From: Algibacter_G agarivorans
GTDB taxonomy: Bacteria > Bacteroidota > Bacteroidia > Flavobacteriales > Flavobacteriaceae
Reading direction: 5' to 3'
DNA: 64,000 nt
Assembly: GCF_039543245.1 (NCBI RefSeq)
Contig: NZ_BAABJJ010000008.1
Location: 14,190-78,189, forward strand
Each line of letters opens with the position of its first letter. Within the stretch, counting starts at the first letter, position 1. Positions 35,324-42,847 of this stretch are shown in pieces. Position numbers and translations under genes: made by a program. Under the pieces are notes generated by a model. The model had not been told where the DNA came from. It searched no databases and saw nothing but the letters and a program-made list of their open reading frames with translations.

Positions 35324-35711
35324 ATGGCACATTACAGTTCGTTTGAAAATTTAGAAGTTTATAAAGAGGCTACCATTTTTTGTGATGATATTTGGGAGAT
35401 AATTGTAAATACTTCTCTCAACAAAGACTATAAATTAAGAGAACAAATAAATGGTTCGTCAGGTTCTGTAATGGATAATATTGCTGAAGGCTTTGGAAGA
35501 GGTGGTAATAAAATTCATTATGTTTTTGAGTTACTCTAGAGGTTCTTGTAGTGAAAGTAAAGCTCAATTGTTAAGATGTTATAGAAGAAATCATATTGAT
35601 GAAATAACTTATCAAAAATTAAATACTAAAGCTGAAGAACTTATTAATCAACTTTCAAAATTCATGAATTATTTAAAAAACTCAAATCGCAAGGGGCCTA
35701 AATTTGATTAG
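35324..35711 (+). pseudogene. Four-helix-bundle protein (S23/IVS-type), frameshifted
   Basis: The first frame encodes MAHYSSFENLEVYKEATIFC through NIAEGFGRGGNK and then runs out of frame to a stop at 35539. The continuation FIMFLSYSRGSCSESKAQLL lies in another frame and ends at 35711. Family members read NIAEGFGRGGNKEFIxFL, so two bases were lost near 35508-35511. The family is a pentameric helical bundle of unknown function, first seen in 23S rRNA intervening sequences. Programmed frameshifting is unlikely, as no slippery site is evident. Confidence 0.8.
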
Positions 35712-35754
35712 ACTTGAATAAAAAAATAATAATGAACAATAGACAATATCTTAA

Positions 35755-36888
35755 ATGATTAACAAACGCCTACTCATAAAACACTTACTAGCTCATAATG
35801 ATGAGAACAGTTTTTATGACAAAAAGCGAAAAATTGATATTAGTTATAAGGAAGGAAAAGCTAAGTTTTTAAAGCATATTTGTGCGCTTTCGAACAGCAA
35901 CCCTAAAAACAATTCGTACATTGTTATTGGGGTTGAAGATGAGGACAACACTATTATTGGAGTCGATTTTTTTGATGATAGTAAAATACAGAACCTCATC
36001 AATGCGTATTTAAGTCATCCGCCCATTGTTCAATATGAAAACATTCCGTTTCCTCATTTACCAGACGATAAGGTTGTTGGTTTAGTAACCATTAGACCTA
36101 CTGGAAAAATCACGTCTCTCAGAAAAAACATCTGGAAATATTATGGAGGTTCTGTGTTTTTCAGAGATGGCAGCATGAGCATGCCCAAAGTTTTTGATAT
36201 TGAAATAAAAGATGTGAACTCTAAAATTGTTGAAGCCATTGAAAAAAATGCGCAAAATAATATAGAGCATACTTTAAATGGCGTGTTCGATTTTATGAAT
36301 AACCGAAAAGATTTTAATGCTCAGTACAAAGTTTTTAAAGAGTATTTTGTGGTGTGTTGGGCCGGGCAAAAAAAGACTGTAAAAAAAGAGGTGTTCTTTT
36401 CTAGAGTTGATATAGAATTGATTAACGAGCAAGTACGCCTGTTCTTCTCGACCTTAGATGAAGTATCAATTTCGCTTGACGATGACAATTTTAAAATTAT
36501 TGAATATGTTAATCTAGGGCTTCAAGGCTCTAACAAATATTACCCATTAGAAGAAACTATTATTAGTTTTGAAGACAATGCCCAATACAATATAGAAACA
36601 AAACTTTTATTTGAACCACCACAATTTGATAAAAAAGTACTGCATCATATTTACAATACCAATAATGCTATTTTAGAAAAACTTAAAAAAGGGTTTTCAC
36701 TTACTAAAAGAGAAACCTTAGATTTAAAAAACTTACCAGCTACTTATCTGATTTGTTACCTTAACTTATTCCATGAAGCTATTGATAAATTGAATGAATC
36801 AAAAACATATTTGAAAGCTTATAGCCCTGAAATATATAGTTTATATAAAGAATCTTTAAGAATTTTAAGAAAAGTGAAATACAGTTAA
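35755..36888 (+). CDS. AlbA_2 / Schlafen-type putative DNA-binding protein
   Basis: The 377-residue protein contains, in the first 130 residues, an AlbA_2 (Schlafen-like) domain: EGKAKFLKHICALSNSNPKN, NSYIVIGVEDEDNTIIGVDF and GKITSLRKNIWKYYGGSVFF. The rest lacks motifs I recognise and ends in a helical stretch. Members are annotated as putative DNA-binding or ATP-binding proteins, sometimes tied to stress or defence; the role here is unknown. It lies after a broken four-helix gene and stands alone. Confidence 0.75.
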   Translation: MINKRLLIKHLLAHNDENSFYDKKRKIDISYKEGKAKFLKHICALSNSNPKNNSYIVIGVEDEDNTIIGVDFFDDSKIQNLINAYLSHPPIVQYENIPFPHLPDDKVVGLVTIRPTGKITSLRKNIWKYYGGSVFFRDGSMSMPKVFDIEIKDVNSKIVEAIEKNAQNNIEHTLNGVFDFMNNRKDFNAQYKVFKEYFVVCWAGQKKTVKKEVFFSRVDIELINEQVRLFFSTLDEVSISLDDDNFKIIEYVNLGLQGSNKYYPLEETIISFEDNAQYNIETKLLFEPPQFDKKVLHHIYNTNNAILEKLKKGFSLTKRETLDLKNLPATYLICYLNLFHEAIDKLNESKTYLKAYSPEIYSLYKESLRILRKVKYS

Positions 36889-36980
36889 CATTTGTTAATA
36901 ATTTAACCTTAAGTTAACTTTAAAATTTTTTTTTGTTAGATAAAAGAGTCATTTTTGCACCGCTATTAATCATTTTAATT

Positions 36981-37024
36981 AAACCTTGTGCCCCAAATCG
37001 TAAAGATTGGTTCAAGGTTTTTTT
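36981..37024 (+). terminator. Intrinsic terminator
   Basis: AAACCTTG and CAAGGTTT arms with an inner AATC/GATT pair and a following T run, 90 bp after the AlbA_2 gene. The 340-bp gap 36889-37228 otherwise holds only repeat copy C. Confidence 0.7.
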
Positions 37025-37148
37025 CATGTCTAAATTTTATTCTAAAAGTATATATTAAAACTATGCTTGCGTTAGGGATTACAGCGGCATCCTTTTTAAA
37101 ATGGGATAGTACTAAAAACTCCCTTTCAAGTAAACAATAAACAAATAG

Positions 37149-37220
37149 CCACGTCGCTCACTCCTCGCTGTGACGTTTTAAAAAGATATAGCGGAAAGCC
37201 CGACCCTTGCGGTAACGCCC
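37149..37220 (-). repeat. Dispersed intergenic repeat, copy C
   Basis: GCGGAAAGCCCGACC-TTGC-GGTAACGCCC with AAATTATTTTA at the end, as in copies at 16131 and 59483. Inner sequence (CACTCCTCGCTGTGACG) differs. Confidence 0.65.
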
Positions 37221-37228
37221 AAATTATT

Positions 37229-38419
37229 TTATATAAAATCGAGTTGTTTGAATGATTTATTTAAGATTTTTTCATCATTAACATCTAGCCATTTATTTAG
37301 AACCGTTGCGTATATCGTTCTAAAATCTATTTCAAATTTTAAATCGCCATTATCGTCTAAATCACTTAAACTGGCCATCTTATTATACAAGCCTTGTTCT
37401 TTTAATTGGTCGCCTATGATGAACACGTTATTTGCTGTACCATGGTCTGTACCAACACTTGCATTTTGTTTTACACGTCGCCCAAATTCCGAAAAAGTTA
37501 AAATTAAAGTATCTTTAAAGGTGTCATTATCTTTTAAATCTTGGACAAAAGCCTCCATACCATCCGCATAATTTTTCAATAATCTTTTTTGAGTATTCAG
37601 TTGGTTTACATGGGTATCAAAACCATTTAATGACCCATAAAACACTTTGGTATCTATGCCTGAATTAATAAATTGTGCTGTAGTTTTTAATTGTTTTCCA
37701 AAGGGATTATTTGGATACTCTATGCTAGTTGAAACCGTTTTACTAGTTTCATAAATATATTTAGCTGAAGATTGAGCAGCAATCATAGACTTGTATAAAT
37801 AACCCAAATTATGCTCGCTTAAATGCACATCATTTTGATGGTTATGGATGTTCTTGAAATACGGGTCTTTCGATAAATTATAAAAAGCTTTTGGGTCTTG
37901 AGTTGCAATAGCGTTCATGGTTTCTCCTTTCATGGCTAACGATAAACTTTCGTCAATTTCAATAGCGCTATGCGGATGTTTCCCATAATGGTCTAAATAA
38001 CGTCCTAACCATCCACTTTGCAAATACTTATCTGAATCTGTAGCGGTTTGCCAAATATCCATAGACCTAAAATGCGACCTAACAGGGTTTGGATATCCTA
38101 CGTTGTTAATTATAGATAAATGACCATCATCATACAAACGCTTTAAAGGGGTTAGATTAGGGTTAAGACCAACTTCATCTGTAAGTTTAATGATATCATT
38201 CCTGGGAATTGCCAAGGTTGGTCGCTCTTTGTAATACAAATCATTTCTAAAAGGAATTACAGTATTTAAACCATCATTTCCGCCAGATAATTGTATGATA
38301 ACTAATCTTTTATAGCCTAAGCTACTACTCGCCACTTGCTCAAAAGCTTTTACAAAACTTGGAACAAAAAACAAGCTACTCGCTAAAGATGACTGTTTTA
38401 AAAATTTTCTTCTGTCCAT
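37229..38419 (-). CDS. DUF1501 domain protein, Tat-type signal
   Basis: The 396-residue protein starts MDRRKFLKQSSLASSLFF, a twin-arginine-like signal (RRKFL), and continues RLVIIQLSGGNDGLNTVIPF, NPVRSHFRSMDIWQTA, FSEFGRRVKQNASVGTDHGT and NVFIIGD. The domain is alkaline-phosphatase-like, with GTDHGTAN close to metal ligands of that fold. It is paired with DUF1800 90 bp upstream. The pair recurs in Bacteroidota and planctomycetes; no biochemical role is established. Confidence 0.9.
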   Translation of the reverse strand: MDRRKFLKQSSLASSLFFVPSFVKAFEQVASSSLGYKRLVIIQLSGGNDGLNTVIPFRNDLYYKERPTLAIPRNDIIKLTDEVGLNPNLTPLKRLYDDGHLSIINNVGYPNPVRSHFRSMDIWQTATDSDKYLQSGWLGRYLDHYGKHPHSAIEIDESLSLAMKGETMNAIATQDPKAFYNLSKDPYFKNIHNHQNDVHLSEHNLGYLYKSMIAAQSSAKYIYETSKTVSTSIEYPNNPFGKQLKTTAQFINSGIDTKVFYGSLNGFDTHVNQLNTQKRLLKNYADGMEAFVQDLKDNDTFKDTLILTFSEFGRRVKQNASVGTDHGTANNVFIIGDQLKEQGLYNKMASLSDLDDNGDLKFEIDFRTIYATVLNKWLDVNDEKILNKSFKQLDFI

Positions 38420-38508
38420 AATTTAGTGTTTGGTTGTCATCAGACTATTATTATAATTTGATTTATTTTTGATGTCATTTTTATTTACTTTTTATGAGAT
38501 GACCCTAA

Positions 38509-39888
38509 TTAACACATTTGATATTCTGGTAACGACATAAGCTGCACACAATACTCTTGTCTTGAGACTTTACTTAACGATTGTAAATATGCGCTGGCAC
38601 TCTCATTAATATTACAGGCCAGTATGTGGTTTTCCAAATCGTTTATGTCCACATTTTTAAACTGATTGTTAAAATAGTTCCAATTGCTTTCTGTTTTAAA
38701 GCGTTTTCCAAAGTTCTTTTTAAACGCCTGTTTTTTCATGTCCATAGCAGCATCAGATGTGCCTGCTTTAGCTTTAGAAATATAGGCATTGTTCAAAATA
38801 AGTGATGATAATTTTAAACGCATCACAATGGTATTGCTATCAATCCAATTTCTACCTCCTTTCCAACCTGCCACATTTGGTGGGCTCAATAATATCTGAC
38901 CTAATAATTTTTGAATGTATAATAACTGCTTTGGGTTTTTAAAATCTACAGGAACCACGTTTTTTATCCCTACCAATAATTCAATAGGCGACTTTATTTT
39001 AATGCCTATATTTTTTTTATCATAAAACCAATCTGAAAGCATCATATAACGCATCACATTTTCAATATTATAATCTTTATAAAACATATTTGCCATGTTG
39101 TTTACATGGTTTTCGTCTATGGTATCATTAACAAAATACCGATATATTTTTCCACAGATATAAGTTGCACATTGTTTGTTTTCTAAAATGATATCAATAA
39201 TATCATCACCATTAAAATTCCCTGATTTGCCAAAAAATGCTTTGACGCCTTCATCATGTGCTCGTTTTCTAAAAACAAATTCACCCTGTAAATTGTGGCT
39301 ATAGCCCGTAAAAGCTCTGGCACTTTCCTTTATATCGTCTTCAGTGTAATTGCCCACACCCAAAGTAAATAACTCCATAAGTTCCCGTGCAAAATTCTCG
39401 TTAGGTTTTTGTTTACGATTTTGCTTGGTGTTTAAATATTTGGTCATCGCTGCTTCTTTTGAAATAGCAACTACAAAGTCTTTAAAGTTTCCTAAAGCAT
39501 GTGTTCGTAACGTATTATGAAACTTTTGACTATACACATAATTATTATCTTGACACACAAAATGATTGGCCCAAAACAAGGTCATTTTTTCTCGCAATAA
39601 TTCTTTAGGGTCTGCAAGTCTTTCAATCCAAGCTACATTCAATACCTTAATTTTTTCTCTACTTATTTTTTGAATTTTCATTCTGTTTTCTTTGGACTTT
39701 TCATAAGAACCACCCATTAAATCATCAAGTTCTGATGTATCTAATGTTAAAGGCGTTGCTTCTTTTGAAGCTCTAAGGAGATTATCAACTACAGCTTTCT
39801 TATTTTGTTTGGAACGTTTTTCGAGTGCGTTTGGTAAAATCCCAAAACCTATGCGCCAATATAAATGCTGAATATGTTTTTGCTTCAT
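38509..39888 (-). CDS. DUF1800 domain protein
   Basis: A 459-residue soluble helical protein with the family features HIQHLYWRIGFGI near the start, MTLFWANHFVC, NFARELMELFTLGVGNYTED and GWKGGRNWIDSNT. No convincing signal peptide was seen. It is upstream of and probably cotranscribed with the DUF1501 gene. The co-occurrence of the families suggests that they act together on a secreted substrate, but no activity is known. Confidence 0.9.
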   Translation of the reverse strand: MKQKHIQHLYWRIGFGILPNALEKRSKQNKKAVVDNLLRASKEATPLTLDTSELDDLMGGSYEKSKENRMKIQKISREKIKVLNVAWIERLADPKELLREKMTLFWANHFVCQDNNYVYSQKFHNTLRTHALGNFKDFVVAISKEAAMTKYLNTKQNRKQKPNENFARELMELFTLGVGNYTEDDIKESARAFTGYSHNLQGEFVFRKRAHDEGVKAFFGKSGNFNGDDIIDIILENKQCATYICGKIYRYFVNDTIDENHVNNMANMFYKDYNIENVMRYMMLSDWFYDKKNIGIKIKSPIELLVGIKNVVPVDFKNPKQLLYIQKLLGQILLSPPNVAGWKGGRNWIDSNTIVMRLKLSSLILNNAYISKAKAGTSDAAMDMKKQAFKKNFGKRFKTESNWNYFNNQFKNVDINDLENHILACNINESASAYLQSLSKVSRQEYCVQLMSLPEYQMC

Positions 39889-40104
39889 CTTGATGAATTA
39901 TTTTGCAATTATCAATTACTAGTAATAACGCTTGTTGTGCATGTTTAGACTTCAAATTATCAAAAAGGTTTAATCTAAACCATGAAAGTACAAAAATTAT
40001 GTATTGGTAAATGGCTTGTATCAACTTGTATCAACCTTAAACTGAACGTAACGCTTCCAATAAAATTTTAAGTATTTTTACAATCATTCAAAAAGAACAA
40101 GGCA

Positions 40105-41232
40105 TTGCATCTTTCATACTGGGAAATAAAAAGTTGGTTAACACATATCGATTTCACTATTGTAGGCAGTGGTATTGTAGGGCTTAGCTGCGCGTTGCAA
40201 TTAAAAAAGCGTTTTCCTAAAGCAAACATTTTAGTGCTTGAAAAAGGTATCTTACCACAAGGTGCAAGTACAAAAAACGCGGGATTCGCATGCTTTGGGA
40301 GCCTGAGTGAAATACTTGACGATTTACAAACTCATGCACAACAAGACGTTTTAGAACTTATTAAAAAACGAGTAGAAGGTCTAAAACTTTTACGAAAAAC
40401 TTTAGGAGACAAAACTATAAACTATAAAAACCATGGTGGTTATGAATTGTTTACTGAAAACGATTCAGAATTATTCCAGCACTGTTTATCAAAAAGGGAA
40501 TCTATAAACAACATGCTTCAACCCATTTTTAAAGATGATGTTTTTAACCTGCATGATAATATTTTCAACTTTAAAAACATAAAAAATCAATATGTTTACA
40601 ATCCATTTGAAGGTCAAATTGATACCGGAAAAATGATGGAATCCTTGATGCATTTAGTATTAAAAAAAGGTATTAAAATTTTAAATAGTATTCAAGTTGA
40701 ACGTTTTTCTGAGGCCAATAATTCAGTCAAACTAAAAACCAGTGCTTTTGAGTTTTCAACCTCAAAGTTACTTATTGCAACTAACGGCTTTGCATCGCAA
40801 CTCATTAATGAAAAAGTAAATCCAGCAAGAGCACAGGTTTTAATTACCAAACCCATAAAAGACTTGCATATAAAAGGTACATTTCATTTAGATAAAGGCT
40901 ATTATTATTTCAGAAATATAGACAATAGGGTTTTGTTTGGAGGTGGGCGGCATCTAGATTTTAAAGGTGAAGAAACTATGGATTTAAATGAAACAACATT
41001 GATTCAAAACAAATTAGAAGCCCTTTTAAAATCCACTATTCTTCCAGAAACACCGTTTGAAATTGACCAGCGCTGGAGTGGTATTATGGGTGTTGGTTCC
41101 CGAAAGCTTTCGGGGCAAAAGAAAACCATAGTAAAACAACTAAGCAACAATGTGTTTTGTGGTGTCCGGCTTGGCGGAATGGGAATTGCTATAGGGAGTT
41201 TAGTTGGTAAAGAATTAGTTGATTTAGTATAA
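40105..41232 (+). CDS. FAD-dependent oxidoreductase (DAO family), TTG start
   Basis: The 375-residue product has an FAD-binding motif FTIVGSGIVGLSCALQLKK around residues 17-35, ASTKNAGFACFGS (flavin attachment region of the DAO fold) and a C-terminal GVRLGGMGIAIGS. DAO-family enzymes oxidise amino acids, glycerol-3-phosphate or related amines. The start is TTG at 40105; no in-frame ATG precedes the dinucleotide motif, and the preceding residues are homolog-like (LSYWEIKSWL). It is followed by a Gre-like gene. Confidence 0.85.
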   Translation: MHLSYWEIKSWLTHIDFTIVGSGIVGLSCALQLKKRFPKANILVLEKGILPQGASTKNAGFACFGSLSEILDDLQTHAQQDVLELIKKRVEGLKLLRKTLGDKTINYKNHGGYELFTENDSELFQHCLSKRESINNMLQPIFKDDVFNLHDNIFNFKNIKNQYVYNPFEGQIDTGKMMESLMHLVLKKGIKILNSIQVERFSEANNSVKLKTSAFEFSTSKLLIATNGFASQLINEKVNPARAQVLITKPIKDLHIKGTFHLDKGYYYFRNIDNRVLFGGGRHLDFKGEETMDLNETTLIQNKLEALLKSTILPETPFEIDQRWSGIMGVGSRKLSGQKKTIVKQLSNNVFCGVRLGGMGIAIGSLVGKELVDLV

Positions 41233-41236
41233 ACAT

Positions 41237-41284
41237 GTCATTCCAGAGTTTATACTGAGCACAGTCGAAGTAAAGGCAGGAATC
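41237..41284. repeat. Short dispersed repeat (TGTCATTCC ... GGCAGGAATCC)
   Basis: TGTCATTCC at 41237 and GGCAGGAATCC at 41275 frame CTGAGCACAGTCGAAG. Related to the ATTCCTGC family at 14885. Confidence 0.5.
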
Positions 41285-41303
41285 CACTCTAAAAAATTGA
41301 ATA

Positions 41304-41753
41304 TTGAATATAAAAGAACAACTATATAACCAATGTGTTGCATTTGTTGAAAATCGTTTCCAAACCATTCAAAATACGATTAATGAAATTCAGGTTTCAT
41401 TAACTTCAGAAACTAAAAGTAGTGCAGGCGATAAGCATGAAACAGGACGTGCTATGCTACAACTAGAACGAGAAAAAGCAGGGAATCAACTAGCAGAAAT
41501 TCAAAAAACAAGAGAGTTACTTTCTAAAGTAAACATCTCTAAAACTTCTAAAATTATTGGTTTAGGCAGCCTAGTTTATACATCTAACTCAAACTACTTT
41601 ATTGCCATTAGTGCAGGGGCAATAAAAGTTAATGATGACTTGGTTTTTGCTATTTCGTCAAACACACCTATTGGGCAATTGTTAATGGGTAAAACGGTTG
41701 GAGATACTATTATTTTTAGAAATCAAAAATTCACCATTGAAACCGTTTTATAG
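41304..41753 (+). CDS. GreA/GreB-like C-terminal domain protein
   Basis: A 149-residue protein: an N-terminal helical coiled region (residues about 1-75) and a C-terminal beta domain with ISSNTPIGQLLMGKTVGDTI, which closely resembles the GreA/GreB C-terminus (SPIGxALLGKxxGD). Such small proteins bind RNA polymerase or another target; they are often mis-annotated as 3-oxoacyl-ACP synthase. Two copies of the KEQLYNQCVAF-type start occur in the family. The start is TTG, as no ATG precedes the domain. Its end overlaps the convergent ABC gene by 6 bp. Confidence 0.7.
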   Translation: MNIKEQLYNQCVAFVENRFQTIQNTINEIQVSLTSETKSSAGDKHETGRAMLQLEREKAGNQLAEIQKTRELLSKVNISKTSKIIGLGSLVYTSNSNYFIAISAGAIKVNDDLVFAISSNTPIGQLLMGKTVGDTIIFRNQKFTIETVL

Positions 41754-42668
41754 ACAGTTTTTTTCAATTGAAAGATTTACTTTTTGACCTATATGCAATA
41801 TTTCAAAATGTTCAAAAAACACTTTTTCCGCATTCAATTCTGCTTCAATTAAAAAATAATGCCCTTTGTAATACGATTGTTTTACAACTGCCATTACATC
41901 TGATTTTTTAACTACTTTCAACTGATTCGCATAAATAATTCTATCATCAATCACATTAAACTCACCAAAGAAAGAGGCAATAAGTTTATCCTTTGGGCTA
42001 TTGTATAAATGCTTAGGCGTATTATTAGCTGTAATTTTGGTGTCATGCAAAACAATCATCCTGTCAGAATAAGATAACACATCATCCTTATCATGAGTAG
42101 CCACTATACAAGTAATGTTTTTTTCTTTTAAATATTTAAAAAGGCTTCTACGTAAAGATTGTTTTTTAAAATTATCGATATGGCTAAAAGGCTCGTCTAA
42201 TAAAATAATTTCGGGTTGCTTGGCAATGGCTCTTGCAAGTGCCACACGCTGTTTCTGTCCGCCACTTAATTCTTTAACTTTCGTTCTAGCAAATGCGGTT
42301 AATTCTACAACTTCTAGAAGCTCTTTAATGCGTTCTCGTTTTTCTTCAGGATAAAAATTAGAAAGAAAGGCCCCTATGTTTTCTGAAACTGAAATGACAG
42401 GCATTAAATCAAATTCTTGAGCCACATATTTCATAAAATTAGGGCCCGTAATTAGATTGAATTTTGGCCCTAAAATTTCTTCGCCATTCCAGAATACTTG
42501 TCCTTGGTTTAAATCATAAGTACCATAAAGTAATTTTAAAAGCGTACTTTTTCCTGATCCACTTTCACCAATAATAGAAACGTGTTCGCCTGCTTTTGCA
42601 CTAAAGCTAATGTTCTCTAGAATGTTATGCTTTTTATAACGAAAGTTTAAATTCTGTACTTCTAACAT
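41748..42668 (-). CDS. ABC transporter ATP-binding protein without adjacent permease
   Basis: The 306-residue ATPase has Walker A GESGSGKST (residues 34-42), signature LSGGQKQRVALARA, Walker B IILLDEPFSHID and the His-switch (ATHD). A C-terminal extension of about 90 residues after the ATPase domain resembles a TOBE-like regulatory domain (VIYANQLKVVKKSDVMAVVK). No permease or binding protein gene is nearby. The LPT/FbpC-type domain suggests an anion, iron or polyamine importer; substrate unknown. Confidence 0.9.
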   Translation of the reverse strand: MLEVQNLNFRYKKHNILENISFSAKAGEHVSIIGESGSGKSTLLKLLYGTYDLNQGQVFWNGEEILGPKFNLITGPNFMKYVAQEFDLMPVISVSENIGAFLSNFYPEEKRERIKELLEVVELTAFARTKVKELSGGQKQRVALARAIAKQPEIILLDEPFSHIDNFKKQSLRRSLFKYLKEKNITCIVATHDKDDVLSYSDRMIVLHDTKITANNTPKHLYNSPKDKLIASFFGEFNVIDDRIIYANQLKVVKKSDVMAVVKQSYYKGHYFLIEAELNAEKVFFEHFEILHIGQKVNLSIEKNCL

Positions 42669-42763
42669 ATTAGGCTAATGGGTTTATCTTGTTTTTCTCA
42701 AATACTTATCATGACAAAGAAAAGCATTGGGCACCTTGTTTGTGGCATTTTCAAAATAAATTA

Positions 42764-42844
42764 TTATCGCCAACCATCATAATCTGTAAAAAGGACTTTA
42801 ATATTTTTATCTTTAAGATTCTTTTTTAGTCGATTCAAATACAT
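42764..42844 (-). CDS. Possible 26-residue micro-ORF
   Basis: An ATG at 42844, preceded by AAAGGA-like purines, encodes MYLNRLKKNLKDKNIKVLFT then DYDGWR before a stop. It is just past the stop codon of the prolyl oligopeptidase gene on the same strand. The composition looks protein-like, but it could be a truncated gene tail or chance. Confidence 0.25.
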   Translation of the reverse strand: MYLNRLKKNLKDKNIKVLFTDYDGWR

Positions 42845-42847
42845 ATA

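Noticed and set aside
41304..41753. 3-oxoacyl-ACP synthase annotation for the 149-residue protein
   Set aside because: No thiolase-fold motif or catalytic Cys is present and the length is far too short; the C-terminus resembles GreA/GreB.
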